The notes under the pieces are model-generated. The model worked only from the letters and a program-made list of their open reading frames with translations. It ran no database searches and was not told the DNA's origin. Below, piece after piece: positions 12,780 to 25,163 of a stretch of DNA of 64,000 bases. Where the stretch lies: the NCBI RefSeq assembly GCF_028372415.1, contig NC_092875.1:48031271-48095270 (forward strand), written 5' to 3'. The stretch comes from Notamacropus eugenii. Taxonomy: Eukaryota; Chordata; Mammalia; Diprotodontia; Macropodidae. Each line of letters begins with the position of its first letter. Within the stretch, counting starts at the first letter, position 1. The position numbers were made by a program, and so were the translations under genes.

Positions 12780-12930
12780 TCACGCCGCGTGTCGAATCTG
12801 CGTTTCCGTATCGCTGACACCGCCAGCCGGAAACTCCGTCATCCCTCCGCCGGAAATGGCGCTCCCGCCATTTTGTTCTCCGCCATGGCGGCGGTGTTGA
12901 GGCTGCGGCCGGGATGTGGCGCTTCTGACT
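12780..12930 (+). promoter_or_regulatory. SFSWAP: TATA-less core promoter of SFSWAP with ETS-like and YY1-like sites
   Basis: Two ETS-type CCGGAAA sites lie at 12827-12833 and 12850-12857. Two YY1-type sites follow: CGCCATTTTG at about 12866-12875 and CCATGGCGGC at 12883-12892. No TATA box is seen. This ETS/YY1 pairing is typical of CpG-island housekeeping promoters, and YY1-type sites often sit at or just after the start of transcription. The start site itself cannot be read from sequence; about 12850-12930 is an inference. Confidence 0.6.
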
Positions 12931-12932
12931 GA
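12856..12932 (+). promoter_or_regulatory. Cluster of three short upstream ORFs
   Basis: Three ATGs with early stops precede the main start: 12856-12900 (14 codons), 12885-12932 (15 codons, overlapping the first) and 12914-12928 (4 codons). All end before the SFSWAP ATG at 13004. They matter only if transcription starts upstream of them; two of the ATGs coincide with the CCGGAAATGG and ATGGCGGC promoter motifs, so they may be untranscribed. Confidence 0.4.
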
Positions 12933-13003
12933 CGGGGCTTGACGGCCGAGGCGGGGACAGCGGGAGCATCCGTGCGGCCGCCGGGGGCGCCGTGCCCGCC
13001 GCC

Positions 13004-13296
13004 ATGTACGGGGGAGGCGGCGGCGGCGGAGGAGGCGGCGGCGGCGGAGGGGGAGGCCGTGGGAAAGGCGAGCGGAAGACCGGCGCGAAGGAGGAGCCCG
13101 GGCCCGGCGGTGGCGGCGGCGGCGGAGGAGGAGGGGGGGGTGCAGGCGGCGGCGGAGGCGGCGGCAGCTGCCGCGTGGAGCTGCTGGTGTTCGGCTACGC
13201 CTGCAAACTCTTCCGCGACGATGAGCGGGCCCTGGCGCTGGAGCAAGGACAGCACCTCATCCCCTGGATGGGCGACCCCAAGATCCTCATCGACAG
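13004..13296 (+). CDS. SFSWAP: SFSWAP exon 1 (coding part)
   Basis: Encodes residues 1-97 and two bases of Arg98. It begins with Met-Tyr and 16 glycines, a basic stretch [13 protein letters not shown], then a second glycine tract (12 Gly, Ala, 7 Gly) and the start of the DRY/EERY domain with [13 protein letters not shown] and the conserved HLIPWMGD. Donor is AG|GTCGGT. The glycine tracts are GGN repeats and look much longer than in the human protein. An in-frame GTG at 12992 exists upstream but the ATG at 13004 has the strong Kozak context. Confidence 0.95.
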
Positions 13297-16200
13297 GTCG
13301 GTGCCTCCCCGTCCCTCCCCCTCCCCCGCCGACGGCGCCCCCCCCCCTTCTCGCTCACTTGGTTCCGTCCGGTCCAGGAGGGCGTCAGGCCGCCCCTTCC
13401 CTGCGCTCGAGGAACGTCTCCGGCTGGCCAGCTGGTCTACCTCCTCCTCCTCCTCCCCCCCGTGGGGGAGGGCCTGGGGCCTGGGGGGAGGGGGTCACTC
13501 GGACCGTGGCCTCTCCCTCTCCCTCGCTCTCTCTTTTGATTGTAATTGTTTGTTTTCTAACGAGGCCTCCTTTTAGGGGGGTGGGGGGGGCCGTCGGTTG
13601 CCTTGGCCTTTGAATTTGGAGACTGCGGCTTGAATCCAGTATCCCCTCCCCCTTTCCCCTTTCCCTGAGCTGGCGACGTGGTGAGGGTAGTGTCCGGTCT
13701 GGAGACGGGGCTGAGGCCCTTCTCGGGCTCTGGCTGTGGCCGTGTGACCTTGAGCGAGTCACTGCCCCGACTGTCACCCTCTCCCCTCTTTCTCTGCCCC
13801 TCTCCCCTTCCTTTTCGGAGCCTCCCCTGACCCGCCCCCTTTCTGGGCCTCATTTCTTCCATTTCCCCTTTAAAAATGGAAGGGTCCCCCGAAAGCTGCA
13901 CTGTGTTTGGGTCACGCTGGACAGTTTCCTTTAGACGGAAGCGATCTTTTCGGTCCGCAGACGGCTTTGCTGGCCCAGGTAGCGCTCGCAGGGATAGTTT
14001 GTTTCACTGTCTGCGCGGGGGGCGGGGCCGGGAGGAGACGCGCTGGTCCTTTTCAGAGCAGACCTGCCCGAGGTGTTGTCCTTGTCTGGAGTTGGGGAAA
14101 GTGGGGCCTGAAGCTCTTTGCTTTGAAAGCAGTGACATTCCATGCTGTAGAGGGTTTGCTCCCCCCTTGTCCCTCTTTTCCTTCCCCTTCCTGGGCTTTT
14201 GAAGCAGGGTTTTTTGGCAACAGAACTTCCTGGGCCTGGATTGAAAACGTAACAGTGTGACAACTCTTAGACTATGGAATAGTGTCTCCAAGGGAAGGAA
14301 GCCCATCGTTTGAGACATTTAGAGCTGGATTCTACAGAGCACTGGAAAATGTACTGTAGGGAACAAACATGAACTGGCCGGGATGGACTACTAATGACCC
14401 AGTGGGTCTTTTCCATCTCTAATTTTTCTGTTTGAAGTTAAATCTAGAAATCAAGGACACCCTAAGGGAGATGATGTGACAAGTGAGATCAGACCAGAAT
14501 CAGATGTGTTTATTGTTCTGCTAAAACTTTGTTGTGTATTAAATTGTGGTTTCTATTTCATGATAATGCCCATCCTTGTCGGGCAGCTCATTTTTCCAAT
14601 GCTGTTCTTTGTGACGAATCAGTTATGAAGTGTGGTAATTGATGAAGATTGAACTCTTAGTTTTACACACCATACTGTATATAATTTGGGGTAGGTCTTC
14701 TAAAATTATTGGGGAGCAAACTCTACACATGTGAATGTATAATATTTTTTAAATAACAATCTACATTTGTAAGTTAAGGAGGTTTACAGCTAAATAAAAT
14801 TCAATTTGAAATGAAAAGAAATGCAGTAACCCTTACTGACTCTGGAGTCTGAGGACTTGGGTTCAGATCCTGCCTCTGGTATTTACCCATGTAGCCTTGG
14901 ACAAGTCGTTCAACCTCCCTGGCCTGTTTCCTCATCTGTAAAAGAGGGGGTTCGACTAGATGACCCGAGGTCCCTCCCAGTTCTAGCTCTATGATCCTAT
15001 GGTCTTCTTGTACTTTGGATTTAGATATTTTTAATACTTAAGTGATGAGGAATTCATCATTTTTATTCATGGCAAACTCATTATTAAAGATTCAGGCAGA
15101 CTTTTGTTTGTCATTTGAGTCTTTGTGAGACCTAAAAATCTGGGTGTTTTAAAATTTGCAAGCACACTCATCTTATTAATCTCTGAGAGTTGGCTCCATT
15201 AAGAGGCTTTTGGTGTAAAAAGATGCATGGCAGAGAATACTATCTGTAGTTTGCATTTAACTGGAGTCTTATCTATTAGTTCGTTGAAGGCGAAACATAT
15301 AGATGATATATTTGTGTGTCCTTTTTCCTTAGGGGTGTGGGAGGTGGCGATCTGTTTAGAAGAAATAAGCTCTACTGCATCTTCTTAGAGTTTTGCTGTA
15401 TTTCTGGTGAACCTCCTTAAACTGCATGTATATGTTACTGTTCCTATGTATGTGTGTCTCTCTATCACATAACCCAGAACTTATTTCCTCAGCCAAATGG
15501 CTAGGGGACGAGCCTAGCCAAGATTTTACCTCCAATGGACGCAAGTTTCTTTGGTGAAGATCTCTCCTGAGAGTTCGGGACTAGCAGAAAGAAGCGAGGA
15601 AATTTCGACCGTTTGGTTCTTTCGGATAGGTATTTATGTACTCGGGTTTGTGTGAATGTAAGCTACAGTATTTGACTTTTCAGAAAAAAAAATATTTTGC
15701 GAGTGGCATTAAATGGTTGGCAAAACCACAAACGGTAAGAACTATTATTGACATGGATCCCATTAAACTATTAAAGGATTCTTTGCCTTTAATTGTTAAC
15801 TTTATCATAGAAAGGCATTTAGACTTTATTAAGATAACTTGAATTTAACAGTAGGCAAGAAGTAACTAGCAAAATTAAATATAAATCTGAGATGAGTGGT
15901 TGTGTTTAGTTTTTTAAATATTTTTGATTTCTTTATTTATAAGGGTAAGTATTTTAAATAATCGTACACAGAGCCTTGATCTTAATTTCTCTACATTGAT
16001 CAGTTTGTTCATATTACAGATATGATGGACGCGGTCACCTGCATGACCTTTCTGATTATGATGCTGAATATTCCACATGGAACAGAGACTACCAGCTTTC
16101 TGAAGAGGAGGCACGAATAGATGCCCTGTGTGATGAAGAGAGGTATTTAGCCTTGCATACGGACTTGCTTGAGGAGGAGGCAAGGCAAGGTACTGCTCAA

Positions 16201-19200
16201 GAAAAACTTACTTAAGCCACAAACTTTTTTTTAAAAATTAAGTATTAAAAATTTACTCCCACTCATTTTTTATACTCACTCTTTCTGATATTATCTTGAC
16301 AGTACCCAGTGGATTGGAAAAACAGGAGTCTTTGCGTATCTGAGAGGACCTCAGGATAGTTTATATGTAGAGCCACAAAGAATTTTCCCAGCTTTTGAGG
16401 GCAGACTGGGATTTGAAAAAAAAAAACTCTTTAACTGTTCTTCTTTAACAGTATCGTATCAATTAAACTTGATGTTCTTGTCTTTGCCTTAACAATCTTC
16501 ACTACAGTTCTTAATCCCCAAGTTTTCTTAGCAGGAAGAAATTTTCCACAAAAGACCTGTATTCTGCTATCTGTGGGTAAAAATGTACTGGCAGAAAGTA
16601 CATGTTAATAGAAGTGATGTGTGAACTTATAAATTCTACACCTCAAAGTGAGGTTGAAAATAGTGTTGTATGCTTTATTGATAGCTACAACTTTTGACTT
16701 TTGTGCAGTTTTTTGCAGTCAATTTCCTTTGTGTTAATAAAGCACTCGTGTTTTTGTTCAAGAGGAAGAATACAAGCGACTGAGCGAAGCCTTGGCAGAG
16801 GATGGAAGTTATAATGCTGTGGGATTTACTTATGGCAGCGATTATTATGACCCTTCTGAACCAACAGAGGAGGAAGAACCCTCAAAACAGAAAGGTGAGA
16901 ACAGAAAGAGGCTACTGAAGAAAAAGAAGAGGGGAAAGGATTTTTCTGTCTTTGAAAACAGTTTTGTCAAATATGTTGTATTAGACTGTAAGCAGTAAAA
17001 ATAGCCAACATTTATGTAACACTTTATAATTTCCAAAGCACTTCACCTGTATTATTTCACCGTACTCTGGGAAGTAGGTGCTGCTATTTATGAGGAAACT
17101 GGGGCTGAGAAGAGGTTAAGTGACATGCCCAGGGTTACACATTTGATAAGCGTCTGAAACTGGATTCAAATGGAGGTCTTGAGGCCTGAAAATCCAGTTC
17201 TCTGCCTCAAATAGAGTTTTCTCTCATTACTTAGAGCACTTGTCCTGCAGATTTCTTAGGAATCTTAGTAACACTCGTGAAAAATAGTTGGAGAGCAAGT
17301 GGCAGAAAGAGATCAGAAATAGGACAGTACTGCATTAGGATTTGTACGTGTGTGTGAAGTTGGCCTACATGTGTATCCACTTAAAAAGCAGTGTATTTTG
17401 GTAAAAGCTCTTGACTTCAGAAATAGAACAACAATGCAGAGGATGTATGTGATGACCTTAAGTAAATGTAGTAGAACATGAGCTCCTTGAGATGCTCTGC
17501 ATCCCCAGGGCCTGGCACAGTGTGTGGCACATACATGACAGAAGCATGTAAATGCTTGTTGAGTGAATGAATGAAACAAAGCAGAAAATGTATTTTAATT
17601 TTGATGGGAGAAGCACAACTCCTTTGTAGAGAAGTATTTGGATGGTAACTCCAGATGATCTTTTAATACAAGTAAGACGACCATTCAGTACATATTAAGT
17701 TCATGCTATCATCTGCGCTGTACTGTCTGGATACACATAAAAGCTGTAAAGTCACACTGCTTCACAGCCTAGCTAAGGAGACCTGGCCGAAACACATACA
17801 ACAGAGAACAATATCCAACAACATATAGAAAATACTGAATTCTTTTTTTCAGATTATGCTACAGGGGTTCAAAGAAGGTAGAGATCAGTATAGGCCGCAG
17901 TAATAGGGGGCAGTTTCATTAAATAGATGGAACTTTGAGCATTGGGTTTCTTAGGAAGAATGGGCTCTGAAGAGAGGAGAAACATGGCAGTGAATCTAAG
18001 TAACAAGGAAACTGGCCCAACATAGGAAGATAAGGCTGATCTCTTCTTTCTCCATTTGTAGCTTTATAATAAACTTTAGCTACAAGCCTCTTAAGTTCTG
18101 TTTGGGAGAAAACCTTAGTGAGGACAGTTAAAGAGTCCAGCAGTGGCAAGGTTTGTTTGGTGTGTTTTTAGTTGTTGAAGATTTTGTGCATGATATAAAA
18201 GAAAAATGAAAGATGTTTAAAGAAGTATTATGGACAATAAATTGCTGTTGTGTTAGTTTGTGTTATTTATTGCTTTCCATTCATTGTTTTAGATTGATTC
18301 ATGTTTTCTGTCTTTTTGCAGTTGAAAAAATTGAGACAGAAAATTCAGAGGAAAATGAAGAACCTTTCATTGCCCCTTTAGGATTGAACGTGCCTTCTGA
18401 TGTAGAACTGGTATGTGAACTTCCGTCTCATAAACTATATTTTCATAATGCTTGTTTAAGGGCGCTAGACTCTTTGCTCTTTTTTTTTAAGTGCTTGCAA
18501 AAAAAATCTGAGTTTAGGGAAAGAAGTGAATTCTCATTATTTTCCACTGTAGAAACAAAAGAAATAGTTGCAGCAAAATTGATTTAACTCAGAGTCACAT
18601 TTAAATCTAGCACTAAAACCATGAGGTTAGAGTTTCAAGTGAGTATATTGTTCTGACATGTCCCAGGTAGCACTTTGTAGTTTTTTCATAGGTAACATTA
18701 CCTTATACTTTTTTAAATTAAATTTTTTACATTAACAAGCATTTATTTTCTCTCATTCCCACCCCACTCCTATGGGATTAGGAGAGGAGGATTGATGAAG
18801 CAGGGCTGGGGGTGGACACCTTTTAACAATATGCGTAGTCAAGCAAAACAAATTCCCACATTCCCATGTCCAAAAGGGTTTCATTCTAAATAGTCTAATA
18901 ACCTCGTTGTGAGGTGGTAAGTAGTGTTCAGTTGGTCATTGCATTAATAGGAGTTGTTAAATTTTTCAAAATTGGTTCATTTTTACACTGTTTTTTATAA
19001 ATTGATCTCCTGGCTCCTCTTACTTTAAACTGCATTAGTTCATATAAGTCTTCCCATATTTCTCTGAAACTGTCTTATTTCATCTTTCTTATAGCACAGT
19101 AGTATTCTGTGCAGTCCGTCTACCATATTTTGTTCAGCCATTCCCCAGTTTGTGGACATCCCCTTGGTTTATAGCTCTTTGCTACCACAGAAAGAGCTAC

Positions 19201-22200
19201 TATAAATACTTTTGTACATCCAGATTCTTTTCTTTGATCTCATTCATGTGTAGGCCTGCCTGTGGTTTTACTGAGTCAAAGGATAAACACTACTTAGTAA
19301 CTTCAGGGGCTTACTTCCAAATTTTTTTCCAGCCTGACTTGGCCAATTCACAGCATACTAACACGCCTGTTTTTCCACAGTCCCTCATACATGTATTTGC
19401 AAAGCACCTTACACTCTACAAAATCCCAACATCCCTATAAACAAATTGGCTGCCTGTTTTACATATGGGAGAAACTGAGTCACAACTTCTGTACCCCAAC
19501 TGATTAGTAATGAGGTTAAGACTCCATTTTAGAGCAGCGTTAACACTCTTCCCAAACAAAATTCTTTCCATTAAACTGTGCTCCTTTTCAATTGAGGGCA
19601 TGTTAAAATTGACTTTTCCAAAATCACTTTATGGAGTTTTTAAAAGGTTCCACATAGGAGTGTAGGCTGCCAAATATGGTTGAAACTCCTTATCCTGCTA
19701 CTCAGGGTCCTATTCAGCACTGTCTCCACCCTCCCGGTCCTGCTTTTGTTGCCTACTCCTTTCTACCTACTCTACATCCTAGCTCCCTTTGTGCTCTCCT
19801 TCTGCACACCTTGGTCCAGTGTCAGTTCTCTCCTGACCCCTTTCCTTCTTCAGAGCATTTCAAATCTCTCTCTTGTATTTTTCACCTTCTGCTTTGTCTC
19901 ATCATTTTGTGGATTCTTTTCCAACCCCTTTTAATTCTATTAAAAGCTCCTTGAGGGCAAGGAGTGTTGCTTTTCCATTTATATGTGGTAAGTTATTATC
20001 TAGTTACCACATACAATACAGCAGTGCCTTGGGAATTTAAATGGAAGAATTTTCTTACTCAGAATGAACCTGGCAGTTGTTGCCATTTGGTCTTTCTTTG
20101 TACTTTTGAGAAATATCAAAATACTTCCCACGGCCACCTCCATGCTCCTCACCAAAGCAAGCTGCAGCTCCTGTACTAAGTGTAAGTGCTGCTCTTATTT
20201 GAACTTGTCAGTTTCTGCTATATCCCCTTACGCTGCTTAGAACTGCAAAAAAAAATATTAAGTAGCTCACCATGTGCCTTCTGTGTGTGCACGCATGCGT
20301 GCACACATAGTGAGCTGAATATGAAGGGAGAATACCTCAAAAAAATAATATTTGCTGTTGAATGGAATGTACTAGGAGTAAGAGAAAGGGAGGGGTAGAA
20401 TGTAGCAAATCATCTCACATACAAGAGAAAGAGCTTCTTCAATGGAGAGGAAGGGGGAGAGATGAAAGGAAATAATTGAGCCTTACTCTCATGGGATTTG
20501 TCTTAAGGAGGGAATAACAGACACTCAACTGGATATGGAAATCTATTTTACCCTGCAGGAAGGCAAGGGGGAAGGGGACAGGAGAGGGAAGATAATAGAA
20601 GGGACAGCAAAGTGAGGAAAGGGATAATCAGAAGCAACACTGTTGTGGGAGGACAGGTCAAGGGAGAGAATGGAATAAATGAAGAGCAGGATAGGACAGA
20701 GGGAAATGTGGTTAGTCTTTTACAACTTAACTGTTATGGAAGTGCTTTGTATTGTTACACATGTATGACCTATTGAATTGCTTGTTCTCTCAATGAGGGT
20801 GGGTGGAGAGGGAGGGAGAGAATATGGAACTCAAAACTTGAAGAATGAATGTTAAAAATTGATTTAGCATGCAACTGGAAATGAAGCTATACAGGCAATA
20901 GAGTACAGAAATGTATTTTGCCCTACAGGAAAATAGAAGGGAAGGGGGATGGAAGAAGGGTAGGTAATAGAAGGGAGGACAGACTGGAGGAATGGGTAGA
21001 TGGGGTGCATGCTGTCCTGGGGTGGGGGTGAGGAGAGATGGGGAGAAAATTTTGAATTCAAATTCTTGTGCAAGTGAATGTTAAGAACTAAAAAATAAAT
21101 TATATTTTTTTAAAAGGTTAGGTAGGAGTTATCAAGAATCACATTAATGTTCCTTAATAATCTTTCAAACTGGTAAGCTGTTAGGTGATTGTTTGCTCTT
21201 ATTATTGGATTCCTACTTGCCCTGACATATGCAGTCTGATTTAGAGCTGTTAATTCTTTGCCATTTACATGAAGCCTTTGCTTATTGCCGGGCATGATGG
21301 CATATGCCTCCAATCCCTGCTTCTAGAGGAAGCTGAGGCTGGTGGATCCCATGAGCTTTAGATTTTTGAGCAGAAATCAGGCTAAAGACAAATGACTGTC
21401 CACACTGTCTGGTACCAGGATGGTAAGTCCATGAGAATAGGGTGCCATCAAGCTGCCTAAAGAGGGGTGAACTAGACCAGATCAGAACTAGAGCGGGTCT
21501 AAGCTTCCATTCCATTCAGTAGTGAAGTTGGGCCTATAAGTGGCTGCTGCCCTTCAGCCTAGCTGAGATAGGGAGACCCAGTCTCACCTCCTTTCCCACA
21601 CCCCCTCAAAATCAAAGTAGTTATTCCTTTACCCATAAGTAAAATATGTCATTAAAGAGATTGTTGTACATATAATCTAGGGAAAATGCTGTAGTAGGAG
21701 TCAGGAGACCTGGGTTCTAGACAAGTTTCTACTACTATTTCTGTGATCTTGGGCCTGTGAGGTTAGATTAGATGATCTCAAAAGCCCTAGCTTTAAAATA
21801 CTATGATTTTTCTCAGAAAAGGATAATTGTAGTTATATATAGTCATGGTGTGGTCACATCAGAGAAAAATAACACTAACACCTTCATTGCCATTCAAGAC
21901 TTCTGCTTTTGTAATGTCTTTGCCTGTAAAATAAGGGGATTAAATGAGATGATCTCAGAGTCCCTTCCAGCTCCAAATGTTGTTCTTTTAAGGAAAAAAG
22001 GTAATATGGCTGTGGATAGTCATAGTGTGGCCAGATCAGAGAAAAAACAGTGCTAATGCTATAGTGATACTTCAGCACTTCTGGTTTTGAATTTTCATTT
22101 AGAATACACTGTCTTAATCTGGTATTTGACAGAACTGACAGCATGTTAGTAAAACATTCTTCCCATTTTTCTTTTATCCTAGCTGTTTAGTAAAATTACC

Positions 22201-25099
22201 AATAAACTTATTTTTAGCCACTCTAGGCATATTATCATCATAAAAATGTCTCAGTTTAAGAAGTTTACGATTAATTCGAAACTCTTGGTCAGCAGAAGCA
22301 AACTTGACTAGAAGAAGTAATGGACATTATCTGAATGTGATTGTTTTTAAGAGAGAAGCCTGTTAATCCAAAGGGTCTAAATTAGGCTTATGGTGTTTCA
22401 TCAAGCGCAATGAAAGTCTCCATTAGTGCTGAAATACATAGAAACAAATATGATGGAACATAAACACAAAAACTAATTTATTTGGGGGTCAGTAAATAAC
22501 TTTAATTGTAGACACTTATCCTTTTTAAGTACAAACTTGAGATTGGTTTAGAAATAAAATTCAGAAATGAAACTTGTTTATTTTTATGAAGTTTCTGAGC
22601 AATAAAATTACAGCAAGCTTCTCTACTTCCTAGTTTTAATGAGGATTGTTTGTGATCTCATTTTGGGGAGCATGTTAAATGTATAGTTTTAAATTATATT
22701 CCATTAAGTGTTTTCTGTATTTAGCTCAGCAAACATTTATTAAATGCCTGCTCAGTGAGGGAACAGTGCAAGAGTATCAACAAAGTGTGCCCTTCTTGTT
22801 GCACATCCATGAGCCCCAGGGCCAAGCATCCCTGGTGGTTTTGGGAGAGACAGACAGATGCAGACCTTGTCACAAGGGGCTGGGATGCCACCAGACTTAC
22901 TCTGACCACACGTGTAAGGGGGCTCATTTTTCTTATAGCCGCCAACAGCCAAGATGCACGCCATCATCGAGCGCACCGCCAACTTTGTCTGCAAGCAGGG
23001 GGCTCAGTTTGAGATTATGCTGAAAGCCAAGCAGGCCCGTAATTCCCAGTTTGATTTTTTGCGCTTTGATCACTACCTCAACCCCTACTATAAACACATC
23101 CAGAAGGCAATGAAGGAAGGGCGATATACTGTTCTGACGGAGAACAAAGGAGAAGAGAAGAGAAGTACGTATGCCTACTTTTGGTTTTTTTCTGAGCAGT
23201 AGACTGACGGTTAGACAGTGCTGACCAATTTTAATGTTGTAACTGACAGAAAAACAAGCAAGACATTTTGAAGCTCCATGGGTTAAACTGTCTACTTTAA
23301 AATTAAGAATAATTTAGGATAATGTTCACCATGCTTTTTATTGTTTCCCCATTACTAAGAAACTTGAGCGGTTTCTCTAGTATGTATACATTTACTTATT
23401 TACAATCTACATGTTAATATTGCTGTACTAATAATTGTGTACGTTATAAAACTTACACAAAATAAACATTTAAAAGGAATAGGGTAAAGATAAGGAGTAT
23501 TTAATCATAGATGTGATAGGGAGCCCTTGGAGTCTGAGTAGTGGAGTGGCATGGTCAGATCTGTGTCTTAAGAATATCACTTTGGCAACTGTATGAGGAA
23601 TGGATTGGATAGGGGAGACTGGAGCCAGGGAGATCACATTTGGTTATTATAATTGACTGGGTGAGAGAAGGTGCATGAGATGATGGTGAACTGAGGTGGT
23701 GGTCATATAGGTGGAGAGAAAAAAACCTGTTTGAGAGATGGAGCTAGAAATGACAGAACTGAGTGATCAGTTAGACACATGGAGTGAAGAGTCAAAGATG
23801 ACACCATGGTGATGAACTTGGGGGACTTGAAAGTGTAACAAAACCCCAAGAGCAAGAGGGAAATTTGAAGCAGGAGTGTGTTGGGGGAAATGACCTGAGA
23901 TCTGGGGTGCATTTCACAGCCCTGTCCATGTTTGCTTGTCCTTGATGACAAAATGAACAGGGAGGATTTAGGGCTCCTAGTCACTGATTGCCGCATCTGA
24001 GCCAGGTCTTGCCCTTGACCTGGTGGGACCATGAGTCTGTGTGGTAATCTCAGGCAGTAGGTTACAGAAGGGACAGAGCACTGGGGTTGGAACCATCTGG
24101 AGAACTGGGGGGGTAATTCCTTTCACCTCACTCACCTTGTTTTCTGATCTAAAAAGTGGTAATAGTAATAGCACTCATTTCCCAAGGTTGTTGTGAGGAT
24201 CAAATGACATAGCATGCTAAGGACTATGTAAATGCTGACAGTTGTCATCATTTTTGTGGATGGGCAGGATGTCATGAATTTTTCTAATGGTACCTGCTGA
24301 TGTGAGTGCCTCAGTTAAGTTATAGGTGCCCTCAGAAGTCTGCACAGTTCAGATGAGGGGAGAAGGGGGCAAACTGAAGAACTGTTAGGGGATAAGAATC
24401 GGTATGATTGTGATGGCAACAAAGCTCATGAGTCATCATTATGGGGAGGATGGAATGTAATCCATATTCCCACCCTCTGTTTGATTGATCGTATACCCCT
24501 TTGGGATCCCACCATGACCCGCACTTCAGAGACCGTTGCTTTATGATGACTGTACATCCTAAACGTGCCAGTAAGAAATGACTTTGAACAAATATGAAAG
24601 ACAATTGACAATTGAATTTGACATTTCATCCATTGGACAGTTCAGCGTTTGTTTTCACATTGAATCGTAAAATGAATTTGATGTGCAAGAGTAACTTAAA
24701 GTTTGATGAAATTGATTGATGCAAAACCAATTTCCATCAGAAAATAAAAAGGTTGTAACAGTTTGCTTCTCCCTCCATTGCAGCTACATAGCATTGTTTA
24801 GTGACACTGACTAAAAAAATTGAATCTTATGCCATCTTTAATACAAATGTTGGTATGAAATATGGAATTGTGGATAGAGGGGCCAGCCTTAGAGTCAGAA
24901 TAATGGTCTTTGTACTATTTCTCCCTGACACCTTTTGTGTTTATGACCTTGGACAAGTTACTTAACCTCATAGTGCCCCCAAGCGACTTTACTGTAAGTT
25001 CAAGCACATTTGGGGATCTTCATTAACCCAAGAAATTTGCTCACAAGGAGCTTCCAACATTGATGAAGATAAAATCACTAATGTAGATGAGAGATTCCA

Positions 25100-25163
<64 letters not shown>

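Larger units (their letters stand above)
12200..14150. promoter_or_regulatory. CpG island spanning the SFSWAP promoter, exon 1 and start of intron 1
   Basis: GC-rich, CpG-dense stretch in otherwise AT-rich DNA, densest from about 12760 to 13500. It covers the proximal promoter, the 5' UTR, exon 1 and the first part of intron 1, the usual arrangement for a housekeeping splicing factor. The borders are visual estimates. Long open frames on both strands here come from GC-rich composition and are not separate genes. Confidence 0.9.
16895..18321 (+). other. SFSWAP: SFSWAP intron 3
   Basis: 1427 bases, phase 1. Read-through from exon 3 stays open for 34 codons to a TAA at 16996-16998 and is very basic at its start (LLKKKKRGK). 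It holds a MIR copy at about 17000-17225 and an L2 3' end at about 17470-17575. Confidence 0.85.
18411..22938 (+). other. SFSWAP: SFSWAP intron 4
   Basis: 4528 bases, phase 0. Holds an antisense L1 3' end (18718-19345), an L2 3' end (about 19880-20040), a 5'-truncated half-L1-type copy (20310-21115), a 7SL RNA pseudogene (21287-21585) and a SINE-derived tandem duplication (21690-22140). Nothing recognised at 22140-22720. A short L2-like CAAACATTTATTAAATGCC lies at 22730-22748. Confidence 0.85.

Noticed and set aside
12839..13255. 138-codon Ala-rich minus-strand frame
   Set aside because: Antisense image of the poly-glycine repeats.
12939..13613. 224-codon + strand frame overlapping exon 1
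   Set aside because: It starts at a non-ATG codon, is a shifted frame over the GGN repeats, and runs through the exon 1 donor.
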